A stretch of DNA of 17,794 bases, taken from assembly GCA_030652345.1 (NCBI GenBank), contig JAUSAU010000094.1, positions 1 through 17,794 on the forward strand, given 5' to 3'. The position numbers and the translations under genes were made by a program. The DNA comes from Coriobacteriia bacterium (GTDB taxonomy: Bacteria > Actinomycetota > Coriobacteriia > Anaerosomatales > PALSA-660). The notes under the pieces are model-generated. The model saw nothing but the letters and a program-made list of their open reading frames with translations, was not told where the DNA came from and ran no database searches. Below, piece by piece: positions 1 through 8,100 of this stretch; the first letter of the stretch is position 1, and each line of letters opens with the position of its first letter.

Positions 1-440
1 CCGGCATCGGGCTGGCTGCCGCTGTGGGCTCGCAGGTGACGGGCGTGGCGGCCGGTCCGCTCGTCGGCATCTCATCAGGCGGACCGCTCGCTTCGCCCCT
101 TCTCGCCGCTCTCGCAGGAGCCGCATGCGGTGCCGGGGCGAGTCTGGCGGTTGCGGGGGCGTATCGCCTGGCGCGCGGGCGGCGTGGCCTCGGGATGGGC
201 GACGTGAAGCTCCTGGGAGCGATGGGCCTGCTGCTCGGGCCCTATGTCCTCATCGCGTACATCCTGGCCAATATCGCCGGAGCCGTGGTCGGTCTCGCCA
301 TGCTCGGGAACGAGAGCGGAGAGAAGGCGTCGGACATGCGCCTACCCTTTGGTCCGTTCCTGGCGTTGTCAGCTGTCGTCGCAGCGGTCGGGGGACCCGG
401 GATATGGGTGTGGTACCTGCGGCTGGTGGGCCTGTCGTAG
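1..440 (+). CDS. pilD: Prepilin peptidase (type IV leader peptidase), C-terminal part
   Basis: This is the 3' part of a gene that begins before the window; the reading frame runs from base 3 and ends at TAG 438-440. Seen: several hydrophobic membrane segments separated by a short basic loop and the sequence GLGMGDVKLLGAMG (bases about 190-231). This matches the second catalytic aspartate motif (GxGDxKLL) of the GXGD aspartic peptidase family. Known for the family: these inner-membrane enzymes cut the leader from prepilins and pseudopilins and N-methylate the new end. The N-terminal methylase region and the first catalytic Asp lie outside the window, so completeness cannot be judged. The GTG at base 24 is internal and is not taken as the start. 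The pilM-N-O-P genes immediately downstream support assignment to a type IV pilus system. Confidence 0.85.
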   Translation, partial: GIGLAAAVGSQVTGVAAGPLVGISSGGPLASPLLAALAGAACGAGASLAVAGAYRLARGRRGLGMGDVKLLGAMGLLLGPYVLIAYILANIAGAVVGLAMLGNESGEKASDMRLPFGPFLALSAVVAAVGGPGIWVWYLRLVGLS

Positions 441-506
441 GGGCGCCAATCGGTTCGTCCGCGAGGATCAAGGGCGACCGACGATCGATCCTGCGGCTCA
501 AGCCCT

Positions 507-533
507 TTGACAAACGGGCCGATGTGATACCAT
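507..533 (+). promoter_or_regulatory. Candidate sigma-70-type promoter for pilM operon
   Basis: TTGACA at 507-512 matches the -35 consensus exactly. It is followed after 15 bases by TACCAT at 528-533, preceded by TG at 525-526, which makes an extended -10 element. It lies in the 159-base gap between pilD and pilM. The gap otherwise shows nothing recognisable. The 15-base spacer is short, but an extended -10 can compensate. Inference only; no start site is known. Confidence 0.45.
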
Positions 534-599
534 GACCCACGGAAGTGTAGACGCAGCAACAGTCGTAGTCCTCGTCGTAGCACGAATTGGGGGGTCCAG

Positions 600-1736
600 G
601 TGGCTTCCACTTCCCTTGGCTCAAATGGCACCATGGTCGGGCTGGATATCGGCACCGATCATGTCCGCTTGGCTCAGGTCAAGCCTCAGGGTGCGACGTT
701 CAGCCTTCAGAAGTACGCGACCGTGGGTGTTCCCATGGGCGCTGTCGTCGAAGGCGAGATCGTCGACTCCGCTGCGGTCGCAGCATCCATCAAGGAAGTC
801 CTTCGTGCGACCGGCCTCCGGGGCGTGAACGCCGCGATCGGCGTGAGCAATCAGAAGGTCGTCGTCCGCCTCATCGATCTGCCCTACATGGAGCGCGCTG
901 AGCTCGAGGGCGCGATCCAGTATCAGGCGCAGGACTACATCCCGATCCCGGTCGAGGACGCGATCCTCGATTTCCAGATCATCGGCGACTACATGACCAC
1001 CGCCGACGAGCACATGATGGAAGTGCTCCTCGTCGCCGCCCAGCGGGACATGATCGGCAACGCGGTGCAGGCAGTGGAACAGGCCGGTCTCAAGCTCCAG
1101 ATGATCGACGTGACGTCGTTCGCGATCGTGCGGGGGCTGCTCGGCGTTCAGCAGAGTGTCCTGCCTGATGACAGTGAGGCCGCCGGCGAGGCGACAGGCA
1201 TCATCCACATGTCGGCCGGACTGACCAACATTGCCGTCGTCGAGAAGGGCGTACCGCGCTTCACGCGTGTCTCCGCCCTTGCCGGCAACGAGTTCACCCA
1301 GGCGATCGCCAATGCGCTCAATCTCACGTTCGACGAGGCAGAGGACCTGAAGCTACGCGTCGGACTCCCGGGAATCGACCAGCACGGCGCGATGGCCGAC
1401 CTTCCGCCCGATCTCGATCCGCAGAAGGCGCAGATCGCACAGGAGGCGCTCGAGCGCGAGGTCAGCAAGTTCATCGCAGAGGTCCGTCGCTCTCTGGACT
1501 ACTACCTCACGCAGGCCTCGCAGGTCCGCACGATCCGCCGCATCCTGCTGACGGGCAGCGGTGCCCAGTTGCGCAATCTCGACGGCTACCTGGAGAAGGG
1601 CCTGCAGGCTCAGGTCGAACTCGCTGACCCGCTTCGCTGGCTGCAGGTGCCGCCGCAGTATCAGGCGATCATGAACTCCGACCGGATGGGCTCCGTTGCA
1701 GCCATCGGTCTCGCCATGGGCGGGGTGGTCGCATGA
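600..1736 (+). CDS. pilM: Type IV pilus assembly protein PilM (actin-like ATPase fold)
   Basis: 378 residues, near the usual PilM length. PilM is a cytoplasmic FtsA/actin-like protein that binds nucleotide and the N-terminal tail of PilN, linking the pilus motor to the membrane platform. Seen: the phosphate-1 loop GLDIGTDHVRLAQ (residues 14-26), the family segment IDLPYMERAELEGAIQYQA (92-110) followed by YIPIPVEDAILDFQ, and a C-terminal adenosine-motif-like LLTGSGAQLRNLDGYL (316-331). The usual phosphate-2 'DIGA' sequence reads HMSA here (203-206), so the expected Asp is missing. The GTG start at 600 follows a run of G at 589-594 with a 5-base gap. It overlaps pilN by 4 bases and so is probably translationally coupled to it. 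Confidence 0.93.
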   Translation: MASTSLGSNGTMVGLDIGTDHVRLAQVKPQGATFSLQKYATVGVPMGAVVEGEIVDSAAVAASIKEVLRATGLRGVNAAIGVSNQKVVVRLIDLPYMERAELEGAIQYQAQDYIPIPVEDAILDFQIIGDYMTTADEHMMEVLLVAAQRDMIGNAVQAVEQAGLKLQMIDVTSFAIVRGLLGVQQSVLPDDSEAAGEATGIIHMSAGLTNIAVVEKGVPRFTRVSALAGNEFTQAIANALNLTFDEAEDLKLRVGLPGIDQHGAMADLPPDLDPQKAQIAQEALEREVSKFIAEVRRSLDYYLTQASQVRTIRRILLTGSGAQLRNLDGYLEKGLQAQVELADPLRWLQVPPQYQAIMNSDRMGSVAAIGLAMGGVVA

Positions 1737-2371
1737 TCCGCATCAACCTGCTCCCACCGGAGATCATTCAGAAGCGCAAGGATGAGGCGCGCTGGAAGTG
1801 GGTCATCCTTGGTGGCGTCATCGCCTTCGGTGTCGTCTTCCTCGGCTACGCGTTCATGTTCCTCCAGGTCCAGCTCAAGCGGACCGACGTGGACATCGCG
1901 AAGCAGGAGGCCGCTCGTCTCCAGAATGAAACGAGCCGTTTCGCCGTGTTCCAGGAGCGCGAGGCTATCCTGTCGACCAGGCAGTCGGTCGTTGACCGGG
2001 CTGCGGCAGATCGTGTCGACTGGGCGCGCCTCCTGACCGAACTCGGACTCAACCTTCCCAAAGACACGTATCTGCTGTCTCTCGCGGGTGCAGAGCCTGT
2101 CCCGGGCGCGGCCGGATCGATGCAGTTCACCGGCAACGCGATCGCTCCGCTGGATGAGCCTCAGGACGGCTACAAGTCCTTGGCGAAGCTCCTCGTGCGC
2201 CTGAGTGAACTGGGTCAGCTGGAGGGAGTCTGGTTGTCCAGCTTCTCCATCGTCCCGTCCGCGGACGGGCTGACCGGGCCGACGATCCCGTTCACCGGGA
2301 GTGCGAAGATCTCAGGTGCCGCGACCTCGACGCCCGGCGCGGGCACTCCGCCTCCGCCGCCGACTCCGTAG
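1733..2371 (+). CDS. pilN: Type IV pilus assembly protein PilN
   Basis: 212 residues. PilN is a bitopic inner-membrane protein that pairs with PilO; its short cytoplasmic tail docks into PilM. Seen: the N-terminal INLLP motif (residues 4-8), the known PilM-binding signature. A single membrane helix follows at about 23-44, then a coiled-coil-like stretch (about 45-75) and a periplasmic/extracytoplasmic domain. The C-terminus is a short proline-rich tail. The ATG start lies inside the pilM stop (ATGA overlap). The hydrophobic helix near the N-terminus and the position between pilM and pilO make the call firm even though the outer domain is poorly conserved in this family. Confidence 0.92.
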   Translation: MIRINLLPPEIIQKRKDEARWKWVILGGVIAFGVVFLGYAFMFLQVQLKRTDVDIAKQEAARLQNETSRFAVFQEREAILSTRQSVVDRAAADRVDWARLLTELGLNLPKDTYLLSLAGAEPVPGAAGSMQFTGNAIAPLDEPQDGYKSLAKLLVRLSELGQLEGVWLSSFSIVPSADGLTGPTIPFTGSAKISGAATSTPGAGTPPPPPTP

Positions 2372-2402
2372 ACGCCCAGGAAACGGGAGCGAGTAGACCG
2401 AG

Positions 2403-3038
2403 ATGAAGCTTACATCGATGCAGAAGGTCATCTTCGCGATCGCGGGCATCGTGATCGTGTGTGCCGGCGCCATCGCGTTGTTCATCGTCCCGATGTTCAC
2501 CGAGATCGCGACCCTGGACGGCGAGTTGGTGATCGCTCGCCAGCAGAAGGAGCAGGCGCTCGCGCTCCTTGCTCAGCTCGAGCAGGCCAAGGTCCGTGCG
2601 TCAGAGACCCAGTCCGAACTGTTGCGCATCGCGACGCAGATGCCGGACTCGCCGCAACTGCCTTCGCTCATCATCGAGATGCAGGAGATCGCCAGCGCCG
2701 CCGGCATGGAGATATCCGTCTTCTCGCCCGTCGCTCCGGGCTCGACTCCGAACGACGCCGGCTTCGTAGAGATCCAGATGAACGCGACGATGCTCGGGAC
2801 CTACAGCGATCTCATCGATTACGTTCGGCGTCTTCACAAGAGTGCACGTCTTATCAGGGTGGCCAGCGTGCAGATCGCCCCGCAGACGGCCGTCGACACG
2901 ACGGTCACCGCAAGCGCCGAACAGCCCATCGGGGTCCAGATGGTCATGAAGGCGTATGTCCTCCCGGCGTCGGTGCAACCGGCCGCCGGTGCTGTCGCAG
3001 CCCCGGGGGCCGCGCCAGCGGCCGCCCCGGGCCAGTAG
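2403..3038 (+). CDS. pilO: Type IV pilus assembly protein PilO-like
   Basis: 211 residues. The architecture is that of PilO: a short cytoplasmic N-terminus, one membrane helix (about 9-31), a coiled-coil segment rich in Glu, Gln, Leu and Ala (about 37-78), then a compact domain (about 85-190) expected to adopt the ferredoxin-like fold that dimerises with PilN. The protein ends in an Ala/Pro/Gly-rich tail of about 25 residues, probably disordered. The gene starts 31 bases after pilN. The ribosome binding site is weak: GGGAG lies about 13 bases upstream of ATG 2403 and only GAG is nearer. The family is divergent, so assignment rests mainly on architecture and position between pilN and the PilP-like gene. 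Confidence 0.87.
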   Translation: MKLTSMQKVIFAIAGIVIVCAGAIALFIVPMFTEIATLDGELVIARQQKEQALALLAQLEQAKVRASETQSELLRIATQMPDSPQLPSLIIEMQEIASAAGMEISVFSPVAPGSTPNDAGFVEIQMNATMLGTYSDLIDYVRRLHKSARLIRVASVQIAPQTAVDTTVTASAEQPIGVQMVMKAYVLPASVQPAAGAVAAPGAAPAAAPGQ

Positions 3039-3059
3039 AAGTGCAGGAGGGACGAAGGC

Positions 3060-3692
3060 GTGTCTGACGACACCGTAGTCAGCGGAGCTACCCCGGTCGC
3101 CGGGGAAGGAAGCTCACCACCGGCAGCGACGGGCGGTATCCGTGGCTTCTTCAAGACGACGCTGGGCCGCGTGCTTCTCATCGGTTGCGGCCTCGCGACG
3201 ATCCTGACGATCGTTGGCGTCGTCGTGGTGCTCGTGCTCGGAGCCACGCTCTTCGGGTCACTCAGCGATTCGCTGACCGGAGGCGCCGTGGTGTCCGATC
3301 CCGGCGCAGCCGCGCCGGGCGCATCGGTACCGGCCTCGGGCGCGCCGGGGGCGACGGTCTCCACCGTGCCGCCGCTTCCTCCGACTGACAACGAAGAGGT
3401 GTTCACCTTCCGCGATCCGTTCAAGCCGGTCGCCGCTCCGAAGAAGGTCGTCCCGGCAACGACCGGCTCATCGTCGGCACACGACAACATCCTGACGTTG
3501 ACTGACATCGTGACCGTGAGCGGCGCGCGCCGTGCGGTGCTGATGTACAACGGCACCACGTATACCCTCGGTCCCGGCGAGGCCGTGCCGGGCACGCCAT
3601 GGGAGGTCTACCAGGTCAACGCATCCAACGTGGTCATGTTGTATGGCGATGACCGCGTCACTCTGTCTGTCGGTCAGGGCATCTCGAAGTAG
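3060..3692 (+). CDS. PilP/GspC-like type IV pilus protein (putative)
   Basis: 210 residues. Seen: a disordered cytoplasmic N-terminus of about 36 residues, one membrane helix (about 37-61), a Pro/Ala/Gly-rich linker (about 75-110), the sequence FRDPFKP (117-123), and a small beta-rich C-terminal domain (about 140-210) ending LSVGQGISK. The RDPF-type motif before a small beta domain is typical of PilP and of the GspC homology region, which bridge the PilN/PilO platform to outer components. PilP is usually a lipoprotein, but here a membrane helix replaces the lipobox, so the match is structural rather than close. The GTG start is well supported by AGGAGG at 3045-3050 with a 9-base gap. It is the last gene of the pilus block. 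Confidence 0.65.
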   Translation: MSDDTVVSGATPVAGEGSSPPAATGGIRGFFKTTLGRVLLIGCGLATILTIVGVVVVLVLGATLFGSLSDSLTGGAVVSDPGAAAPGASVPASGAPGATVSTVPPLPPTDNEEVFTFRDPFKPVAAPKKVVPATTGSSSAHDNILTLTDIVTVSGARRAVLMYNGTTYTLGPGEAVPGTPWEVYQVNASNVVMLYGDDRVTLSVGQGISK

Positions 3693-3719
3693 GTCGAACG
3701 GGCTGAGTCAGCTTTCCTC

Positions 3720-3746
3720 CGGAGCGGCCTTTGACGGGCCGCTCCG
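3720..3746 (+). terminator. GC-rich hairpin after the pilus block
   Basis: A perfect 10-bp stem (3720-3729 pairing with 3737-3746) with a 7-base loop TTTGACG, 28 bases after the PilP-like stop codon. No run of T follows, so it is not a textbook intrinsic terminator. GC-rich stems without a T tract are often proposed as terminators or 3'-end stabilisers in high-GC Gram-positives. Its place between two gene blocks fits that role. Confidence 0.5.
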
Positions 3747-3768
3747 CGCGTATGGGTCACGAGCCCGA

Positions 3769-3777
3769 TGGTAGGAT
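3769..3777 (+). promoter_or_regulatory. Candidate extended -10 promoter for the aro operon
   Basis: TG-G-TAGGAT (TG at 3769-3770, hexamer 3772-3777) is an extended -10 element about 31 bases before the aroC start. No good -35 is visible 15-18 bases upstream. The TTGACG at 3731-3736, in the hairpin loop, is too far away. Transcription would begin near 3784 and give a leader of about 25 bases that contains the ribosome binding site. Confidence 0.4.
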
Positions 3778-3792
3778 ACGGACGTGGTGCCC

Positions 3793-3800
3793 GGGAGGAG
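3793..3800 (+). promoter_or_regulatory. Ribosome binding site fixing the aroC start
   Basis: GGGAGGAG lies 7 bases before GTG 3808. This excludes the more upstream in-frame GTG codons at 3784 and 3787, which precede it. Confidence 0.75.
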
Positions 3801-3807
3801 TCGGTCA

Positions 3808-4953
3808 GTGGAGTACCGTACCGCAGGCGAATCGCACGGACGGGCACTCGTCGCTCTCGTGACGGGCGTGCCGGCCGGCATCGCCCTGTCCTCCGAGGCC
3901 ATCGATGCCGATCTTGCTCGCCGCCAGGCGGGCTACGGGCGCGGTGGCCGGATGGCGATCGAGAGGGACCGCGGCCTGATCCTGTCCGGCGTGCGTTTCG
4001 GTTCGACCATCGGTAGTCCCGTCGCCATCACGATAGCGAACCGTGACTGGGACAACTGGACCGACGTGATGTCCGTGTGCGGCGACGCCGACGGGGCCCG
4101 ACGGGTCACCGCGCCGAGGCCCGGTCACGCCGACCTCGCCGGTGCTCAGCGTATCGGTACGGACGATGTCCGAGACATCCTCGAGCGCGCGAGTGCGCGT
4201 GAGACTGCGGCTCGTGTCGCAGCAGGTGCGGTCGCGAAGGCGCTCCTCGCCGAGTTGGGCGTCCGCGTCTGGTCGTGGGTGGAGTCGATCGGGGGCGTCG
4301 CAGCAGGCCCGTGGGACGCCGCGGAGATCGATATCGCGCTGGTCGAGTCCAGTGACGTGCGGTGTCCGGAACCCGGTGCAGCAGCCGAGATGCGCGCCGC
4401 GATAGACGCTGCGCGAGACGCCGGGGAGAGCCTCGGCGGGGTCGTGGCCGTCGCAGCCGACGGTCTCGTACCCGGGCTGGGCTCCTACGCCGAGAGAGGG
4501 CGCGGGCTCGACGCACTGCTCGCCGGCGCCGTCATGTCGATCCCAGCCATCAAGGGCGTCGAGATCGGCGACGGATTCGCGGCCGCATCGCGACCCGGGT
4601 CGCGTGTGCACGATCCGATCGTGCGGCGCCCTGGCGGGTTGGCGCGGGCAACCAACCATGCCGGTGGCCTGGAGGGTGGCATGACGAACGGGGAGCCACT
4701 CATCCTTCGCGCGGCGATGAAGCCCATTCCGACGCTCATGACGCCGCTCGCGACGGTGGATCTGGAGTCCGGCGAGATCGCGGACGCAGCCCGTGAGCGC
4801 TCCGACGTCTGTGCGGTCCCCGCTGCGGGTGTCGTCGCGGAAGCGGAGGTCGCCATCGTTCTTGCCGATGCGTATACGAGGATGTTCGGCGATACCTGCA
4901 TCGAGGATATCCGCACGGCCATCGCTCGGTATCGCGAGCGCTGCCCGCGATGA
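3808..4953 (+). CDS. aroC: Chorismate synthase
   Basis: 381 residues. It converts 5-enolpyruvylshikimate-3-phosphate to chorismate, the last shikimate-pathway step, with reduced FMN. Seen: the N-terminal signature YRTAGESHG with catalytic His10, the FMN/substrate region GRGGRMAIERDRG (44-56), NRDWDNW (78-84), RPGHADL with the second catalytic His107, the signature ERASARETAARVAAGA (126-141), and near the C-terminus GGMTNGEPL and MKPIPTL. The family normally begins M-x-Y-R-T-A-G-E-S-H-G, which together with the ribosome binding site selects GTG 3808 over GTG 3784. The gene is first in a tightly coupled operon and overlaps aroK by 4 bases. Confidence 0.97.
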   Translation: MEYRTAGESHGRALVALVTGVPAGIALSSEAIDADLARRQAGYGRGGRMAIERDRGLILSGVRFGSTIGSPVAITIANRDWDNWTDVMSVCGDADGARRVTAPRPGHADLAGAQRIGTDDVRDILERASARETAARVAAGAVAKALLAELGVRVWSWVESIGGVAAGPWDAAEIDIALVESSDVRCPEPGAAAEMRAAIDAARDAGESLGGVVAVAADGLVPGLGSYAERGRGLDALLAGAVMSIPAIKGVEIGDGFAAASRPGSRVHDPIVRRPGGLARATNHAGGLEGGMTNGEPLILRAAMKPIPTLMTPLATVDLESGEIADAARERSDVCAVPAAGVVAEAEVAIVLADAYTRMFGDTCIEDIRTAIARYRERCPR

Positions 4954-5462
4954 GCAGCGTGTTCCTCATCGGGTTCATGGGTGCCGGCAAGACCACGGTC
5001 GGGCGGATGGTCGCCGAGCGGCTCGGTCTCCCGTTCATCGACCTCGACGAGCTGGTCGAGCGCCGTGAGGAGAGCACGGTCGCCGCGATCTTCGAGGGCT
5101 TGGGAGAGCACGGGTTCCGCGCAGCGGAGCGGGCGGCGCTCTTGGCGGTGGCAGCCGGCCCCGAGGCGGTCGTGGCGTGCGGCGGGGGAGTCGTCACCGA
5201 CACTGACAGCCGAACCCTGCTATCGCGTTCCGGCGCGGTGGTCTACCTGCGTGTCTCACCCGATGAGGCGCTCGCGCGCATCGGTACCGAGTCGGCGGGG
5301 CGCCCACTCCTTCGTGCAGCGGACCCTGCCGCGGTGGCGGCCCTGCTCGGCGCTCGAGAGGCCCTCTATGTCGCGGCCGCGGACTTCGGGGTCGAGACCG
5401 TCGGTAGGACACCCGCCGAGATCACGGATGACGTGGTCGCAGGTCTGGGGGCCGCCGCGTGA
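4950..5462 (+). CDS. aroK: Shikimate kinase
   Basis: 170 residues, the standard length. It phosphorylates shikimate at the 3-hydroxyl using ATP. Seen: Walker A GFMGAGKTT (8-16), the shikimate/Mg region DLDELVE with Asp31 and Asp33, the substrate Arg57 in EHGFRAAE, the glycine triplet ACGGGVV (78-80), lid Arg118 in GRPLL, and Arg136 in AREALY. All residues expected for an active enzyme are present. It starts within the aroC stop (ATGA) and ends in a GTGA overlap with aroB. This fits coupled translation of three consecutive pathway genes. Confidence 0.96.
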   Translation: MSSVFLIGFMGAGKTTVGRMVAERLGLPFIDLDELVERREESTVAAIFEGLGEHGFRAAERAALLAVAAGPEAVVACGGGVVTDTDSRTLLSRSGAVVYLRVSPDEALARIGTESAGRPLLRAADPAAVAALLGAREALYVAAADFGVETVGRTPAEITDDVVAGLGAAA

Positions 5463-6568
5463 GTGGTGCAGTGGTACATGTCGCCGTGCCGGGTGGTGCC
5501 TACGAGGTCCGTGTCGGCCCGGGCGAACTCGATCGACTGGGTGATTCAGCGCGTGCCGTCTTCGACAGGTCGTCGTGCGCCCTCGTCACCGATTCCCGTG
5601 TCGCGCCGCTGTACGCCGACCGTGCGGAACTGTCACTGCGCTCCGTCGGTCTCGACGTAATCAGGCTCACCGTCCCGGCGGGAGAACGGACGAAGGATTG
5701 GGCGCGGGCGGGACGACTCCTGGAGTCCATGTCGGATGCAGGTCTCGGGCGGGACGCGTTCGTCGTGGCGCTCGGTGGCGGAGTCGTCGGCGACCTCGCC
5801 GGCTTCTGCGCCTCTGTCTACCTGCGAGGACTTCCTGTCATCCAGGTCCCGACCACGCTGCTCGCCCAGGTGGACAGCGCGATAGGCGGGAAGACCGGCG
5901 TGGACCTCCCGCGCGGGAAGAACCTCGTCGGGTCCTTCTGGCAGCCGGCTCTCGTCGTCTCGGACACGGACCTGCTTTCCACCCTGCCGGAGGTCGAGTG
6001 GCGCAGCGGGCTGGCCGAGGTGGCGAAGTCGGCGTTCCTCGCTTCCGACGAGGCCGTCCGAGGGCTCGAGGCCGATGCGACGGACCTGCTCGCGCGTGAG
6101 GCCACAGCCGTGGCTCGCGCCGTCGCGATGTCCGCGGGACTCAAGGCGGAAGTGGTCTCGGGTGACGAGCGTGAGTCGGCGGATCGCGAATGCCTCAATC
6201 TCGGTCATACGCTCGCGCACGCGCTCGAGCGCGAGCTCGGGTACGGTACCATCACGCACGGTGCTGCGGTCGCCGAGGGACTGCGCTTCGCGGCCGCCGT
6301 CTCCGAGCGTGTCGCCGGTGTCACGCCGGGCTGGGGGAGGCGGCAAGGCGATCTCCTCGACTCCCTGGGCCTCGAGTCCGCCGGTGCCGCGTGCGGACTG
6401 GCCGACCTGCTCGGCGCCATGGGATCGGACAAGAAGGTCAGAGCGGGCCGCATCCGTTTCGTGCTCTCCACCGGACCGGGCGCGTGGTGCGTCGAACCGG
6501 TCGATGGTGATGTACTCAGCGATCTGCTCGAGGTGTACTGTCAGGAGTCGACAGGAGGCGAGCGATGA
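5459..6568 (+). CDS. aroB: 3-Dehydroquinate synthase
   Basis: 369 residues. It converts DAHP to 3-dehydroquinate, using NAD and a metal ion. Seen: the NAD-binding loop [13 protein letters not shown] (104-116), [19 protein letters not shown] (131-149), the substrate region [11 protein letters not shown], and the metal ligands Glu187 (GLAEV), His250 (LNLGHT) and His267 (ITHGAA). The family's usual NFGHTxGHAxE reads [11 protein letters not shown] here, a mild change with both histidines kept. The start is GTG 5459, overlapping the aroK stop by 4 bases. It ends in an ATGA overlap with aroQ. Confidence 0.97.
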   Translation: MSGAVVHVAVPGGAYEVRVGPGELDRLGDSARAVFDRSSCALVTDSRVAPLYADRAELSLRSVGLDVIRLTVPAGERTKDWARAGRLLESMSDAGLGRDAFVVALGGGVVGDLAGFCASVYLRGLPVIQVPTTLLAQVDSAIGGKTGVDLPRGKNLVGSFWQPALVVSDTDLLSTLPEVEWRSGLAEVAKSAFLASDEAVRGLEADATDLLAREATAVARAVAMSAGLKAEVVSGDERESADRECLNLGHTLAHALERELGYGTITHGAAVAEGLRFAAAVSERVAGVTPGWGRRQGDLLDSLGLESAGAACGLADLLGAMGSDKKVRAGRIRFVLSTGPGAWCVEPVDGDVLSDLLEVYCQESTGGER

Positions 6569-7008
6569 TGAGAGTGCTTGTGGTGCACGGCCCGAATCTC
6601 AACATGCTCGGCCGCCGGGAACCCGGCGTGTATGGCACGGCCACGCTCGCCGACATCGAATCGGCGCTCGTCGTGCTCGCGGATGAACTCGGGTGCGAGG
6701 TCGCCTTCTTCCAGAGTAACCATGAGGGTGAGATCGTGGACCGGCTTCAGCGCTCTGAGGACGATGCCGACGCGGTCGTTATCAATCCCGGGGCTCTCAC
6801 CCACTACAGCTACGCAGTCAGGGATGCCGTCGCCGCCATCGGGATTCCCGTGGTCGAGGTGCACCTGTCCAACATCCAGGCGCGCGAGGCGTTCCGTCGC
6901 GAGAGCGTGGTCGCTCCGGCCTGCGTCGGCCAGATCTCCGGTTTCGGGCCCGGCTCCTACCTTCTCGGACTGCGCGCTGCCGTCGAAGCGGCCAAGGAGC
7001 GCGTGTGA
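6565..7008 (+). CDS. aroQ: Type II 3-dehydroquinate dehydratase
   Basis: 147 residues, typical of the small dodecameric type II enzymes. It dehydrates 3-dehydroquinate to 3-dehydroshikimate. Seen: [17 protein letters not shown] with catalytic Arg18 and Tyr23, [14 protein letters not shown] (49-61), [16 protein letters not shown] (73-88), and [15 protein letters not shown] with His100. AGGAGG at 6553-6558 precedes two consecutive ATG codons (6565 and 6568). Either could serve: spacing is 6 or 9 bases, and the first overlaps the aroB stop. aroE, aroA and a DAHP synthase are not in this window, so the operon covers only part of the pathway. Confidence 0.97.
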   Translation: MMRVLVVHGPNLNMLGRREPGVYGTATLADIESALVVLADELGCEVAFFQSNHEGEIVDRLQRSEDDADAVVINPGALTHYSYAVRDAVAAIGIPVVEVHLSNIQAREAFRRESVVAPACVGQISGFGPGSYLLGLRAAVEAAKERV

Positions 7009-8096
7009 ATGCGGGAGCGCGTCTGGCGGCATTCCGCCGCCGCCTGATCTCGGAGGGCGTCGGTGCGGCGCTCGTGACCTCGGTCGCGAACATGCGCTAC
7101 CTCACCGGCTTCGACGGGGTGTTCGACGAGGGTATCAACGCCGCCGTGCTCGTGACGCCGGAGTTCGCGCGATTCTACACGGATTCCCGCTACATCGAGG
7201 CCGCCGAGGCGGCGGCCGAGGGCACTCCGTGGGCCATGAACCTGCAGGCGGAGTCGCTCTATGTCGAGCTGTGCGCGGCGCTCAAGAACGAGGGTGTCGA
7301 CTCGCTCGCGATCGAGTCGTCCGTCCCGTACGGGCGTTTCAAGTTCATCTCCGAGCAGTTCCACGGTCGGGTGCTCGTGGTCGACCAGTGGACCGAGGAA
7401 CTGCGCTCGGTCAAGGAAGCGGCCGAGGTCGAGGCGTGCGCCCGGGCTGCCGCCCTCACCGATGCCGCGCTGGAGCACGTGCTCGGCGTGATCAGGCCGG
7501 GTATGCGTGAGGTCGACGTGGCGCTCGCGCTCGAGGTGTACATGCGCTCGAACGGCAGCGAGGGGGTGGCCTTCGCGCCGATCGTCGCGAGCGGCCCGAA
7601 CTCGAGCAGGCCCCATGCGGGCGTGACCGACCGGGTCATCGGCGTCGGTGAGTTGCTCAAGATGGACTTCGGCGCCCGGATCGACGGCTACTGCGCCGAT
7701 CTGACGCGCACCATCGTCGTCGGCACGGCGAGCGATGAACAGCGTCGCATGTATGAGGCGGTGCTTGCTGCGAACGAGGCGGCGCTGGCGGCCGTGCGTC
7801 CCGGAGTGCCGACGAAAGACGTCGACGGCGTCGCGCGGCGCGTGCTCACGGATCACGGCTACGGTGATCGATTCACCCACGGGTTGGGCCACGGAGTCGG
7901 ACTCGCTGTCCACGAACTCCCCACCGTCGGACCGCGCAGCAACGACGTGCTGCGGGCCGGTTCGATCGTCACCATCGAGCCGGGCGTCTACGTGCCCGGT
8001 TTCGGTGGTGTTAGAATCGAGGACCTCGTCGCGGTCGAAGAGGGCGGGCACCGCCTCCTGTCGCACGCGCCGAAGCATCTCATCGAACTAGAATAG
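7005..8096 (+). CDS. M24B family aminopeptidase (Xaa-Pro peptidase type)
   Basis: 363 residues. The N-terminal half (about 1-130) is a creatinase-like domain; the C-terminal half is the pita-bread metallopeptidase domain. Two-metal ligands are visible: Asp221 in [11 protein letters not shown], Asp232 in CADLTRT, His296 in [10 protein letters not shown], Glu325 in TIEPGVYV and Glu339 in GVRIEDL. The supporting histidines His204 (SRPHAG) and His303 (AVHE) are also present. The family removes N-terminal residues before proline or splits X-Pro dipeptides; sequence alone does not separate PepP from PepQ use. The start is GTG 7005 in a GTGA overlap with aroQ, with AAGGAG at 6994-6999. The order aroQ-peptidase-efp is widespread in Gram-positives. 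Confidence 0.93.
   Translation: MNAGARLAAFRRRLISEGVGAALVTSVANMRYLTGFDGVFDEGINAAVLVTPEFARFYTDSRYIEAAEAAAEGTPWAMNLQAESLYVELCAALKNEGVDSLAIESSVPYGRFKFISEQFHGRVLVVDQWTEELRSVKEAAEVEACARAAALTDAALEHVLGVIRPGMREVDVALALEVYMRSNGSEGVAFAPIVASGPNSSRPHAGVTDRVIGVGELLKMDFGARIDGYCADLTRTIVVGTASDEQRRMYEAVLAANEAALAAVRPGVPTKDVDGVARRVLTDHGYGDRFTHGLGHGVGLAVHELPTVGPRSNDVLRAGSIVTIEPGVYVPGFGGVRIEDLVAVEEGGHRLLSHAPKHLIELE
8009..8017 (+). promoter_or_regulatory. Candidate intragenic extended -10 promoter for efp
   Basis: TG-T-TAGAAT (TG 8009-8010, hexamer 8012-8017) is a good extended -10 element inside the end of the peptidase gene, about 144 bases before efp. It falls on codons for V-R-I, using GTT and AGA rather than the G/C-ending codons preferred here. 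No convincing -35 is present. The predicted leader would include the hairpin at 8101-8134. Confidence 0.3.
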
Positions 8097-8100
8097 GCAA

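Noticed and set aside
3720..3746. Hairpin as a classical rho-independent terminator
   Set aside because: No T tract follows the stem. It is listed only as a GC-rich stem of probable terminator or stability role.
3784..3807. GTG 3784 as aroC start
   Set aside because: The Shine-Dalgarno lies downstream of it and chorismate synthases begin at the YRTAGESHG motif, so GTG 3808 fits better.
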